DNA of 34,080 bases from Rhodospirillaceae bacterium (GCA_019752235.1 JAIEMI010000322.1:1-34080), one strand, 5' to 3'; counted from the stretch's first letter, positions 15,519-24,437 are shown. A program made the numbers and translations. The notes: generated from the letters alone by a model not told the origin.

Positions 15519-16519
15519 AAATCGCGGTCTTTGAAACCGAAGAATGGGAGCATGCGGCTTGCCTAAGCCTGCAGCCCGAACATGCGATCAGCTGCACGCG
15601 TGACGCCCTTAACAAGGCGACAGTACAAGCATATGCGGACGCGGAAATCGTCAGCCCCTTCGTCAATTCAAAGCTTGGCGCCGATGTCCTTGCTCAACTT
15701 CCGCGCCTGAAGTTCATCGCGACGCGATCGACCGGCTACGACCACATTGATCTCGCCTACTGCGCGGCGCACGGCATCGCGGTGTCGAATGTCCCCGACT
15801 ATGGTGACGCGACCGTGGCCGAACACACATTTGCGCTCCTCCTGGCGGTCGCGCGCAATCTGGTGGATGCTGTGGAGCACACGCGGCGTGGCAACTTTTC
15901 GCAGTCGGGTCTTCGCGGGATTGAACTGCATGGCAAAGTTCTCGGCGTGATCGGCACAGGCCGTATCGGGCGGCGAGTCATCGCGATCGCAAATGGCTTC
16001 GGAATGAAAGTCCTGGCCTTCGATACGAATCCGGACTTCACGCACGCCCTAGAGATGGGCGTTGAGCATATGGACCTCGGAAACGTTCTTGCGAGGTCCG
16101 ATATCGTTACTCTGCACGTCCCCTCGACCCCGGCAACGGCCGGGCTGATCTCTGACGCGCAATTCGCGGTCATGAAACGGGGCGCGATCATGATCAATAC
16201 GGCGCGAGGCAATGTCATTGACACCGCAGCTCTTGTGCGCGCTTTGGCCGACGGGAAAATTCGTGGCGCAGGTCTTGACGTCCTGCCCCAGGAACCGCTC
16301 ATCCGGGAAGAAGCGGAGATTTTTCGAGGGCCCGCGAGCACGGAGTACGATCTCAAGGCTCTCGTAGCCAACCATGTATTGCTACGGTTCCCCAACGTCA
16401 TCGTGACGCCGCACATCGCCTACAATACGGAAGACGCCGTCAGGCGTATCATAGAGACGACGTTGGGCAATATACGCGCATTTGGGCGCGGACAACCGCA
16501 AAATACCGTATCGCGCTAA
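15515..16519 (+). CDS. D-isomer-specific 2-hydroxyacid dehydrogenase (D-lactate dehydrogenase-like)
   Basis: This 334-aa cytoplasmic NAD-dependent enzyme has the Rossmann motif VIGTGRIGRR (about 145-154) and the catalytic set Arg231 (NTARG), Glu260 (DVLPQEPL) and His300 (TPHIAYNT). The substrate-domain motif ATRSTGYDHIDL (about 69-80) matches fermentative D-lactate dehydrogenases (LdhA/VanH-like) better than phosphoglycerate dehydrogenase. It would reduce pyruvate to D-lactate and reoxidise NADH. Its start overlaps the ppsA stop by 4 bp, so the two are translationally coupled. This places two competing fates of pyruvate under one promoter. Substrate preference is inferred. Confidence 0.9.
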   Translation: MKIAVFETEEWEHAACLSLQPEHAISCTRDALNKATVQAYADAEIVSPFVNSKLGADVLAQLPRLKFIATRSTGYDHIDLAYCAAHGIAVSNVPDYGDATVAEHTFALLLAVARNLVDAVEHTRRGNFSQSGLRGIELHGKVLGVIGTGRIGRRVIAIANGFGMKVLAFDTNPDFTHALEMGVEHMDLGNVLARSDIVTLHVPSTPATAGLISDAQFAVMKRGAIMINTARGNVIDTAALVRALADGKIRGAGLDVLPQEPLIREEAEIFRGPASTEYDLKALVANHVLLRFPNVIVTPHIAYNTEDAVRRIIETTLGNIRAFGRGQPQNTVSR

Positions 16520-16586
16520 GCGTCCGGCATGACGTCAAGGCGTCCGAGGGGTCCGGGGTTAAGCCGGTGACAGGTGGGACCAGCCA

Positions 16587-17834
16587 ATGCTTGTCGTCAT
16601 TGAAGAGTTGATCTCGCCGTCGGGCGACCTTCTGAATTTTGAAGTCGTCGAACGGAAGGGATTGGGTCATCCCGATACCATCTGCGACGCGTTGGCCGAG
16701 GCTTTGAGCCTCGCGATCTCGCGCCGTTCACTGATGTTGTTTGGACGCATCCTTCACCATAATGTCGACAAGGCCTTGCTCTGGGGTGGTACCGCCCGAC
16801 CAGCCTTCGGCGGAGGAGAGATTTCCAAGCCGATCGAGATATTCCTTGCCGGCAGGGCGCTGACCTCGTTCGGAGACAAGAGTATACCGGTTGATGAATT
16901 GGCACAGGAAATCACGCGCGCGTGGTTTGCCAACAATATCCCAAGTCTCGATCTGGGGCGCGACATCAAGACTCACAGCCTCGTAAGGCAAGGTTCGGCG
17001 GACCTGGTTGCGCTTTTTGAGCGCTCTGCCGCAACGGCGGTTCTTGCGAACGACACCTCGTGCGGCGTGGGCTTCGCGCCGCTGAGCACGTTGGAATCCG
17101 TTGTCCTTAAAGTTGAGATGGGTTTGACTGATCCCGGCCTGCGCAATCTGCATCCAGAAATTGGCGCCGACATAAAAGTCATGGGCGTGCGCAATGGACG
17201 CCACATTCGCCTGGTGATTGGATGTGCATTCATCGGGCGCCATATCAACGATCTTGCAGATTATGCTGGAAAGAAAGCAGGAGTAGCAGATCTTGTGCGC
17301 TCGCTTTGCCGATCGGCCGGCGCTCCAGGTGTGGACGTGATGGTGAACGCCGCCGATGATATCGAACGCGGGAGCGTCTATCTCACGGTCTCGGGAACCT
17401 CCGCCGAGGCAGGAGATGATGGGCAAGCTGGACGTGGCAACCGCGTCAATGGCCTGATAACGCCATTCCGCCCCATGACCATGGAATCCGTTGCCGGCAA
17501 GAACCCGGTCACCCATGTCGGAAAATTATATAATATCGTTGCGACGCTCATTACGCAGAGAATCGTTGAGGCCATTCCACAGGTTGCTGAGGCGCAATGC
17601 ATCCTGGTCAGCAAGATTGGCCATAGGATCGACGAGCCGCAGCTCCTCGATCTTCGCCTTCGCCCGGCAACGAGCAGCCTAAGCCAACGGGATAAAACAA
17701 GAGCGGAAGAGATTGCTCGCGACGAACTCTCGCGTATCGGCACCGTAGCTGACGCTCTCCTGAGCGATACGATACGTTTGGACCGGTGGCCCCTCTCCAA
17801 CAGGCGCACGGATCAACTCTTAAAGACCACCTGA
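16587..17834 (+). CDS. Archaeal-type methionine adenosyltransferase
   Basis: This 415-aa enzyme of the archaeal AdoMet synthetase family (PF01941-like) makes S-adenosylmethionine from methionine and ATP. It is distinct from the usual bacterial MetK. Diagnostic motifs are ERKGLGHPD (22-30), HHNVDKALLWGG (57-68), FGGG (74-77), ANDTSCGVGFAPLS (154-167), DIKVMG (195-200), GTSAEAGDDGQAGRGNR (270-286) and GKNPVTHVGKLYN (304-316). Archaeal enzymes have HHNTDQ; here it is HHNVDK. A weak AGGTGGG precedes the ATG. It follows the dehydrogenase by 67 bp with no separate box visible, so it is probably the third gene of the ppsA unit. A housekeeping metK elsewhere in the genome is likely but not visible here. 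Confidence 0.92.
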   Translation: MLVVIEELISPSGDLLNFEVVERKGLGHPDTICDALAEALSLAISRRSLMLFGRILHHNVDKALLWGGTARPAFGGGEISKPIEIFLAGRALTSFGDKSIPVDELAQEITRAWFANNIPSLDLGRDIKTHSLVRQGSADLVALFERSAATAVLANDTSCGVGFAPLSTLESVVLKVEMGLTDPGLRNLHPEIGADIKVMGVRNGRHIRLVIGCAFIGRHINDLADYAGKKAGVADLVRSLCRSAGAPGVDVMVNAADDIERGSVYLTVSGTSAEAGDDGQAGRGNRVNGLITPFRPMTMESVAGKNPVTHVGKLYNIVATLITQRIVEAIPQVAEAQCILVSKIGHRIDEPQLLDLRLRPATSSLSQRDKTRAEEIARDELSRIGTVADALLSDTIRLDRWPLSNRRTDQLLKTT

Positions 17835-18133
17835 CTTGTGAGTGCTATTCGCTACGTTATGTCGCTCCTGGAAGATGGTGATCGACGCTGAATTCGAGTC
17901 CGACTGACTCTGCGATCCCCCGCCCGCCGAACCGAGCGGACAGAGCAAAGAACTCAATGGCGAGCAAACGTCGGCGCCCGCAGATCCTCGTGCGCACCGA
18001 TCCTGGTATCAGCTCACGGCGAGCGAGGCCCGCGCGCCATCACAGCGATCATCTCAGCCCATTTCAAGGATTTGTGATTTAGCATCAAAGAGCGCAGGCA
18101 AGAATCTGCGCAGCGCGGCGCGCCTGAAATAGA
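17835..18133. other. Convergent intergenic region without a recognisable gene
   Basis: These 299 bp separate the plus-strand adenosyltransferase from the minus-strand ATPase. I see no supported coding frame. A plus-strand ATG frame at 17957 would give about 41 basic residues with no ribosome site. No clear hairpin with a T-run is evident. Confidence 0.45.
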
Positions 18134-20869
18134 TTACGAGCGAGCTTTCCTGTACGACGAACTCATCGCGGGAGTCGTGCCACCTGAAAGTTCCAGCCAC
18201 AGCTGCCCTCCAATGAGCGGCAGCAGGCTGCACCCAATCGCCAGAGCCCAGCCTTCGAGCTCGATCGGCGCGATCTGCAGCGCCGTCGCCAGTACTGGCA
18301 TATGGACCGCTGCGAGGATCAGGCCGAGAGACAGCGCAAGCGCGTACCAGACGAGGGGATTCTCGGTGACGGCGTTCCGCCAAAAGCCGCTTCGGCGGCT
18401 GCGCATGTTGAAAACGTGCCAGAGCTGGGCAAGCGCGATGGTGAGGAAGGAGACTGTCGTCGCTTGTTCGGCGGTGAGCGCGAGCCACTCGGTGGAGACC
18501 ACCAGCGCAAAGAGCGTACTCGCCGAAATCGCCGCCCCGTAGAGTGCTACGGCGCGCCACTGCCCAACCGAAAGGATCGGTTCTTTCGGCGGCCGGGGCG
18601 GACGGGCAAGCACGTCGCCTTCGCCATGGCCGGTGGCCAGCGCGAAGGCGGGGAAGACATCGGTCACCAGATTGAGGAAGAGTATCTGCAACGGCAGCAG
18701 CGGCAGCGGCAGGCCGGCGAAGACGGCGAGGCCGACCACCAGCACCTCGGCGAGGTTCGAGGACAGCAGATAGGTCGAGAAGCGGCGGATGTTGTTGAAG
18801 ATGATCCGGCCCTCGCGCACCGCATGCACGATCGTTGAGAAGGCGTCGTCGAGCAGCACCATGTCGGCCGCCTCGCGCGCAACCTCGGTGCCGCGCTGAC
18901 CCATGGCGATGCCGATATCGGCCTTGGTCAGCGCCGGCGCGTCGTTGACCCCGTCGCCGATCATGGCGACCACCGCGCCCTCGTGCTGAAAGAGGTCGAT
19001 CAAGTCGAGCTTCTGCTCGGGGCTCACGCGCGCGAAGACATGTTTTTGCGCGATTTCCTGGCGCTTCGCTTCGGCAGCCTCTTTAAGGTGCGGCAGCTCC
19101 GTCCCCGTCATCACCGTTGCGCCCGGCTCCGTCATGCCGACAGCGCGCGAAATACTGAGCGCCGTGCTCGGATGATCACCGGTCGCCATCACCACACGAA
19201 TGCCAGCCTGCCGCAGCGCGGCGACGGCGTCGGCAATGTCGTGCCGCGGCGGATCGCGGAAAGCGACAAGGCCGAGGAAGACGAGCCCATCAGCGACTGG
19301 CTGATCGGGCTCCGCCTCCGGGTAAATGGCGACCGCGATCACGCGCAGGCCCTCTGCCGCAAGCCGCTCGGCACGCTCCAGCCAGGCTGCGCGGGCTGTT
19401 TCATCGAGCGATGCCACCTCTATACCGATCCGGTCGGCCGCAGCCAGCACCTCCTCGGGCGCGCCCTTGACAGCGGCGAAATGCCCATCGCCCTGGTGGT
19501 GTACCGTCGCCATCCGCTTGGTCGCCGTGTCGAAGGGATGCTCCGCCACCTCTGGAAAAGCCTCAACCTGCTCGCCGCGATCGAGCCCTGCGAAGCCGCC
19601 GGCGCGCAGAAGCGCCACCTCCATCGGATCGCCGGTGCCGGAACGGGCATGATGGTCATACTCGGCGTTCGAGCAGAGCACGCCGACCAGAAGCGCCCGC
19701 ATCAGCCCCGGATCTGTGGCGGGGTCGACCGGGGTCCCGCCCTTGAGAATCGTGGCGTGCAAGTGGTCGATGGTAAAATCGCCGGAGGGAGTGAGGATAC
19801 GCTCCACCGCCATGCGGTTCTCGGTGAGCGTGCCGGTCTTGTCGGTGATGATGAGCGTGGTGGAGCCGAGCGTTTCCACGGCAGAAAGGTTTTCGACCAG
19901 TGCATTGCGCCGCGCCATACGCAGCATGCCACGGGCGAGCGCCAACGTGTCGACGATCGGCAGGCCTTCCGGGATGGCCGCGACGGCAAGCGCGATTGCC
20001 GTCTCCACCATGAGAAAGGCCGGCTTGCCGGAGTAAAGCCCGACCGCCGTGATGACGACGGCGAGCGCCAGGGTGATCCAGACGAGTTGGCGCGACAGCA
20101 GCGCAAGCTGCTTCTCCAGCGGCGAGTCTCCGCCTTCCGCCTCTTCCACGAGTTGGGTAATCCGGCCGAGTTCGGTTGTGAGCCCAGTGCCGGTGACGAT
20201 GCCCTCGCCGCTGCCACGCACCACGTGCGTGCCCTTGAACAGCATGGCGCTGCGCTCGTGCAGTCCGGCTCTTTCCGGATTTGGGTCAAGTCCTTTCTCC
20301 ACCGGCAGCGATTCGCCGGTGAGCGCCGACTCATCGACACTTAAGGCGGCGCTGCTTGCGCACCGCATGTCGGCCGTGACGACGTCGCCTGCTTCGACGA
20401 GCACCACATCGCCGGGCACCAATAGATCGGCTGAAATCTGCCGCGACTGGCCGTCCCGGCGCACACGCGCGCTGCGCGCCCCGAGTCGCCGCAGCGCCTC
20501 CATGGAACGCACCGCCCGCCGCTCGGTATAGTAGCCGATAGCCGTATTGATCGCGAGGACAACGGCGATCGCTGCGGCCTGCTGATACTCGCCGAAGGCC
20601 AGTGACAGCACCATCGCGGTAGCCAGCAGCGCCACGACCGAGCTGGCAAACTGCCGCAAGATCAGCGTCGTATCGGATACGGGTTTGCGCGTTGTGAGGC
20701 GGTTTGGCCCGAACTGCTTAAGCCGCCGCTCTGCCTCCTCCTGCGTGAGCCCGGCGGCGGGGTCGATGCCCAACGCAGCGGCGACACGTGCGACCGACAG
20801 CGTATGCGGATGGCGCGGTACAACCTCGGGCCGGTTCGCTTTCTGTGCGGTCTCCACTGTGGCTCTCAT
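18134..20869 (-). CDS. P2-type cation-transporting ATPase
   Basis: This 911-aa P-type ATPase starts with the cation-ATPase N-terminal domain (about 20-90). The actuator motif is TGES (184-187), M4 carries IPEGLP (299-304), the phosphorylation site is DKTGTLTEN (Asp343), the N-domain has KGAPEEV, and the hinge is MIGDGVNDAPALTKADIGIAMG. M6 carries NLVTDVFPAFAL, and there are about ten membrane helices. PEGLP and the M6 pattern are those of the Ca2+/Na+,K+/H+ (P2) group; the exact ion cannot be read, since M6 departs from the SERCA-like NxxTDxxPA. An FNR-like box lies 61 bp upstream. The region looks more GC-rich than its neighbours by eye and carries long antisense open frames. It may maintain ion balance when respiration stops. 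Confidence 0.93.
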   Translation of the reverse strand: MRATVETAQKANRPEVVPRHPHTLSVARVAAALGIDPAAGLTQEEAERRLKQFGPNRLTTRKPVSDTTLILRQFASSVVALLATAMVLSLAFGEYQQAAAIAVVLAINTAIGYYTERRAVRSMEALRRLGARSARVRRDGQSRQISADLLVPGDVVLVEAGDVVTADMRCASSAALSVDESALTGESLPVEKGLDPNPERAGLHERSAMLFKGTHVVRGSGEGIVTGTGLTTELGRITQLVEEAEGGDSPLEKQLALLSRQLVWITLALAVVITAVGLYSGKPAFLMVETAIALAVAAIPEGLPIVDTLALARGMLRMARRNALVENLSAVETLGSTTLIITDKTGTLTENRMAVERILTPSGDFTIDHLHATILKGGTPVDPATDPGLMRALLVGVLCSNAEYDHHARSGTGDPMEVALLRAGGFAGLDRGEQVEAFPEVAEHPFDTATKRMATVHHQGDGHFAAVKGAPEEVLAAADRIGIEVASLDETARAAWLERAERLAAEGLRVIAVAIYPEAEPDQPVADGLVFLGLVAFRDPPRHDIADAVAALRQAGIRVVMATGDHPSTALSISRAVGMTEPGATVMTGTELPHLKEAAEAKRQEIAQKHVFARVSPEQKLDLIDLFQHEGAVVAMIGDGVNDAPALTKADIGIAMGQRGTEVAREAADMVLLDDAFSTIVHAVREGRIIFNNIRRFSTYLLSSNLAEVLVVGLAVFAGLPLPLLPLQILFLNLVTDVFPAFALATGHGEGDVLARPPRPPKEPILSVGQWRAVALYGAAISASTLFALVVSTEWLALTAEQATTVSFLTIALAQLWHVFNMRSRRSGFWRNAVTENPLVWYALALSLGLILAAVHMPVLATALQIAPIELEGWALAIGCSLLPLIGGQLWLELSGGTTPAMSSSYRKARS

Positions 20870-20929
20870 ATGCGACCTGTTTCGGGAACCATGGTAGGCA
20901 AACCATACGACGAACGCGCAGACGTTTTG

Positions 20930-20943
20930 TTGACCTGCCTCAA
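20930..20943. promoter_or_regulatory. Degenerate FNR/FixK-type box TTGACCTGCCTCAA
   Basis: The site reads TTGAC-CTGC-CTCAA: a good TTGA/TCAA frame with two off-consensus inner bases. Its centre is 67 bp upstream of the ATPase start at 20869, the same spacing as the box before the CBS-BON gene. Confidence 0.55.
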
Positions 20944-21154
20944 TCAGATCGCGGCGATCCGATCACGACTGCGGCAGGGCTCTGGCCTTCACGCGAGGCG
21001 AGACAGCTCATGAGAAGCATGACGAGGTAGTGCCGAGGTGGAAAACGAATGCCCCCGGGCCCGATTGCAGGCGTTCGCCGAATAATTGATCCTGTTTCGA
21101 TTTCTTGTCGCGGGGGCACGCGATCATAGGGGTATAGCGTAGATGCAGTGCTCA

Positions 21155-22456
21155 TCATCGGTCGTAGCCCAGCAGAGAAGCGTCAGCCCAGTAGGCCAAT
21201 ATGCCAGCCAGGAGCATGACGCCGAAGGCGCCGGCCATTTGCCTCGCCAGTAATCCCCCGCACGTAATTCGAATAAGCACAATCTTCACCGCAATATTGG
21301 CGCCGGCGGCGATAATTATTGCTCTCCAGGCCGCACTGGTGCTCACAGTGCCGGCCGCCGCCATTTTTCCGACAGAAACGGTGATCGCATCGACGTCGGC
21401 GAGGCCGGAGGCGAGTGCAAGCAGATAGAGGCCCTGAGTGCCCACGAGGTCTTGGAGGGCATTGGCGAGAACAAGGATCGCGCTCAAGAGAACGCCAAAG
21501 CCGACAGCGGGTCCTATCTCAAACGGGTTTGAAACGGTTTGTTGGATGGAAATATCGTTGCTCTTTGGTCGGCGCCAGAACCACCATCCCAATACCATGG
21601 CCGTCAGGAGCATTGATCCTATCGGGAGCGCAAGATGGGGAAGCAGCCGTGGTTCGACGGCGCCGGCAAGTACGATGATCCGGAGCAGCATAATTCCACA
21701 TGCCGCAGTAATTGACGCACTCGCCAAATTAACAAACGCCGTTCGCTCTCGTGCGAATCTCGATAACATCAATGTTGTGGCTGTGGATGAGGCTAGCCCG
21801 CCGAAAATGCCGGTAAGCACAAGGCCTCGTTTTGTTCCTACGATCCTCATGGAAACATATCCAATGAAGGATAGGCCGCTAATCAAGACAACCGCCCACC
21901 AAAGACGATAAGGGTTAAGAGAGCCATAGGGTCCGTAATTTTGGTCGGGAAGGATTGGTAGGATGACTACGGAGATCAGCAGCAATTGGAGAGCCGCGCC
22001 AAGTTCACGCGGTTCAATTCTTTGAAGCCAATTGTGGGTAACCTCCTTTGCGCCGAGCAGCACGGCGGTCGCCACAGCACCCGATGCCGCGACAACAAGA
22101 TGATTTTGGGCGGCGAGTACGCCGAAGGTGAAGGCAAGAAGAGCGGCAAAGGCCGTCGTGAGCCCAATACGCAGGGATTCTTTTGCTGAAAGCCAATATC
22201 CCAAGCCGATCAGGATACCGGTTACGAAGAGACCATAGCCCGCCAGGCGGCGATCGAAGTCCACCGCGAGCGTGCCCACAATTCCGCCAAACAGGCCGAT
22301 GAGGCCGAAGGTCCTAAGCCCAGCAAATCGACCGCCTTCGACCAAATCTCGGCCCCGCCACCCGCGCTCAAGCCCAATCAGAAGCCCAGCAGCCAAAGCC
22401 ACTCCCAAGTTGCGGAATGTGGGTAGATGCTCGATCGCTGTTACGTCAATGGCCAA
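21155..22456 (-). CDS. MgtC/SapB-DUF4010 family membrane protein
   Basis: This 433-aa polytopic membrane protein has an N-terminal MgtC/SapB-like part (LGVALAAGLLIGLERGWRGR, then FAGLRTFGLIGLFGGI; about residues 1-140) and a C-terminal DUF4010 part (about 180-425: IFGGLASSTATTLMLSRFAR; LASGLADVDAITVSVGKMAA). About a dozen hydrophobic helices are visible. MgtC relatives affect Mg2+ or phosphate stress, but no activity is established for DUF4010 fusions. The start appears to be a TTG at 22456 (an in-frame TAG lies three codons upstream and there is no ATG nearby), so it is uncertain. It lies between the P-type ATPase and the transporter operon on the same strand; no clear FNR box precedes it. 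Confidence 0.88.
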   Translation of the reverse strand: MAIDVTAIEHLPTFRNLGVALAAGLLIGLERGWRGRDLVEGGRFAGLRTFGLIGLFGGIVGTLAVDFDRRLAGYGLFVTGILIGLGYWLSAKESLRIGLTTAFAALLAFTFGVLAAQNHLVVAASGAVATAVLLGAKEVTHNWLQRIEPRELGAALQLLLISVVILPILPDQNYGPYGSLNPYRLWWAVVLISGLSFIGYVSMRIVGTKRGLVLTGIFGGLASSTATTLMLSRFARERTAFVNLASASITAACGIMLLRIIVLAGAVEPRLLPHLALPIGSMLLTAMVLGWWFWRRPKSNDISIQQTVSNPFEIGPAVGFGVLLSAILVLANALQDLVGTQGLYLLALASGLADVDAITVSVGKMAAAGTVSTSAAWRAIIIAAGANIAVKIVLIRITCGGLLARQMAGAFGVMLLAGILAYWADASLLGYDR

Positions 22457-22538
22457 GGCGTCTGCCTAGTTCGCTAAACTGGCTATGGCATGCGGCTTTT
22501 GGAGGTTGGCGGGGCTGTCTGTGCCGTGCCGGTTAGCT

Positions 22539-22552
22539 GTCACCTGCGTGAC
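22539..22552. promoter_or_regulatory. Inverted repeat GTCAC-CTGC-GTGAC
   Basis: Perfect 5-bp arms (8 bp if a T-G wobble is allowed, GCTGTCAC/GTGACGGC) with a 4-nt loop lie in the 134-bp gap after the exported-protein gene and before the DUF4010 gene. It may be a terminator stem or an operator. There is no T-run. Confidence 0.3.
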
Positions 22553-22590
22553 GGCCTCTGAGGAACAGCCTTTCGAACTTACCATCTCGA

Positions 22591-23103
22591 TTATCTTCTG
22601 CTCACCAGTCGATGATCGAACTTGAAATCAAGTGTTACGGGTTCGCTAACTCCGGGGCGCCGCACAGTAATTCTGATCGTATAGAGGTCATCTGGAAGGT
22701 TGATGAAGCCTCCATAAGTAACGGTATTGGCGATGGACATGGGCTCGAGCGCAATGCTCTCGCCGGCAAGGCCGAGCCCAGACACGCGCGCCTTCACCGA
22801 GGCGTCCTCGATCCGAGCACTGGCCTTCTCGTCGAAGACTGCCGCAACCAGATGATACTCGTGGACGCCGCCCGGTTTCCCGTTATGCATCGTGCTTTCT
22901 GGATGGCTTTTGGGATGTCCCTTGATCAGCTCTGCCGGTAGGAGCCCGAGGTATACAGCGACGCCGGAGGCAACCTTGTACCGGTCGTCACTTGCGGCAG
23001 TGGCCGACCGCAAGAGCGGTACGGTCGCAAGTGTCGCAAATGCAAGAGCAAGGCTGAAACGGCGTAGGGCCATGGTCCATTGAGCACGGGATATCCTGTA
23101 CAT
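22591..23103 (-). CDS. Exported protein with His-rich motif, function unknown
   Basis: The 170-aa protein has an N-terminal signal (MYRISRAQWTMALRRFSLAL ... ATAASDD, cleavage near residue 37). The mature part has a His/Met-bearing segment (KGHPKSHPESTMHNGKPGG, then VHEYHLV), then a predominantly beta region ending TVRRPGVSEPVTLDFKFDHR. This looks like a periplasmic beta-sandwich that could bind metal, but I recognise no named family. Its ATG overlaps the MFS stop (TGATG), and GAAAGGA lies about 10 nt upstream; the frame is open much further upstream, inside the MFS gene, without support. As the last gene of the nine-gene run it may be a periplasmic partner of the MFS or ABC transporter. Confidence 0.78.
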   Translation of the reverse strand: MYRISRAQWTMALRRFSLALAFATLATVPLLRSATAASDDRYKVASGVAVYLGLLPAELIKGHPKSHPESTMHNGKPGGVHEYHLVAAVFDEKASARIEDASVKARVSGLGLAGESIALEPMSIANTVTYGGFINLPDDLYTIRITVRRPGVSEPVTLDFKFDHRLVSRR

Positions 23104-24437
23104 CACGGTGTTTTCCTTTCTGTACGTGTCTGGCTCGATTGAATGGTTGGAGCAGTGGTTGACGGGGTCATCAGGCGCGCAAGGAGACGTGCGCCGGCAA
23201 GGCTGACGATAGCGCCGAACCCAAGCAGTGCCGCCATCAACGTAAAAGAGGCGTTGGGAATTGAGGAAATACCGAACAGAAATCCCCCGGCGCCGGAGCC
23301 GATCGCCTGGCCAAGGCTCGCGACGGCGGTCTGCTTTCCCAGTTGGGCGCCTTGCGCGCGTCCGGCCGCCAGGGAAAGCCAGTAGGTAAGGACTGGCGAC
23401 AGGATGCCGCCGCCGACAGCGACAGCGCCCACGGCAACAAGCAGAACGGTGAAGTCCGACGCTCCGCCAACAAATGCGACACCCGCGGCCATTACCGCGA
23501 AGGCCGGCGCAATCAGCCATCGTGTCGTTTCAGGTTTGACAAACGGCGAAAAGACGATGGCTTGCGCCGCGAACATGACGATGCTGCATTCAGCAAACAT
23601 CAGAGCGAGGCGACTCGCGTCCATCTGCAGGGTCTGGATGGCGCGAAGTGCAAGCCCAACTTCGAAGACACCAACTCCTGCCGCCGTAACAAAGGCCAGC
23701 GCGAGAATCAGTGCTATCGCCTGTCCCTTCCCTGCGCGCGTGTTGTCATCCACAGAGTCGCCCGGAGCTCGTGGCTCCTGGCTCGTCGTCACCGCATAGA
23801 GCGCGGCGGCCGCAAGAACTGACAGGATCGATGTGAAAATGAAGGGCGCACTGAAAAGGGTGCTGCCGACCGCTATTAAGCCACTTTCCTCGGTCGCCAG
23901 ACTGGTGGCGAGGCCGCCGAGCATTGGGCCTACGAAGAAACCGGCAATCCCCGCCATGCTGAGCCAAGCCAGGCGGCGGGCACGCCACTCGTTGTCCGGC
24001 GCGCGATCACCGATCATTGCCGCAGCGACAGGTGTCACAGCCGCCGCGAATAGACCGCTGAGAAAGCGTTCCGCGTAGAGGAGCGCTATATCGCTAAGGA
24101 AAGCAAAAATCAGCGTGCTCGTGGCAAAGCCGATGAGGCCGATGAGCAGGATCGGCCGGCGTCCGTACCGATCCGAAAGCCAGCCCCACATCGGCGCAAA
24201 GAGGAACATAGCGAGCGTATAAAGGCCTGTTAATAAGCCGGTATGGCGTGCCGCTGCCGTCGCGTCGGCCGCGCTCGCGAGCTTTTGAACCAGAATGGGC
24301 AGCACCGGCAGCAAGACGCCGTACCCGACCGAAACTGTGAAGACGCTAAGGAGTAAAACAAGCTGCGCAAAGCGCGTGATCCCCGTCTCCTTCAAAAGAG
24401 GGGCTTGAACCTGCCACGGAATGCGCGTCGCCGCCAT
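23103..24437 (-). CDS. MFS transporter (TetA-like multidrug/drug-proton antiporter type)
   Basis: This 444-aa inner-membrane protein has 12 predicted helices. Between helices 2 and 3 is the MFS signature GWLSDRYGRRPILLIG (about 85-100). The helix 5 region (VTPVAAAMIGDRAPDNEWRAR) has the TetA/Bcr-like pattern of drug antiporters. A Gly/Ala-rich second half follows. Substrate unknown. Its ATG directly follows the HlyD stop (no gap) and its stop overlaps the exported-protein start by one base, so it belongs to the ABC/HlyD operon. Together they could form an export route for a stress metabolite or toxic compound (inference). Confidence 0.9.
   Translation of the reverse strand: MAATRIPWQVQAPLLKETGITRFAQLVLLLSVFTVSVGYGVLLPVLPILVQKLASAADATAAARHTGLLTGLYTLAMFLFAPMWGWLSDRYGRRPILLIGLIGFATSTLIFAFLSDIALLYAERFLSGLFAAAVTPVAAAMIGDRAPDNEWRARRLAWLSMAGIAGFFVGPMLGGLATSLATEESGLIAVGSTLFSAPFIFTSILSVLAAAALYAVTTSQEPRAPGDSVDDNTRAGKGQAIALILALAFVTAAGVGVFEVGLALRAIQTLQMDASRLALMFAECSIVMFAAQAIVFSPFVKPETTRWLIAPAFAVMAAGVAFVGGASDFTVLLVAVGAVAVGGGILSPVLTYWLSLAAGRAQGAQLGKQTAVASLGQAIGSGAGGFLFGISSIPNASFTLMAALLGFGAIVSLAGARLLARLMTPSTTAPTIQSSQTRTERKTP

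Noticed and set aside
18074-18088. FNR-like sequence GTGAT-TTAGC-ATCAA in the convergent intergenic region
   Set aside because: The spacer is 5 nt instead of 4, and it lies downstream of both flanking genes with no start codon to serve.
18983-20344. 453-aa plus-strand frame antisense to the P-type ATPase
   Set aside because: It lies wholly within the clearly coding ATPase, and its product is Arg/His-rich with no domain. Long antisense frames are expected in GC-rich coding DNA.
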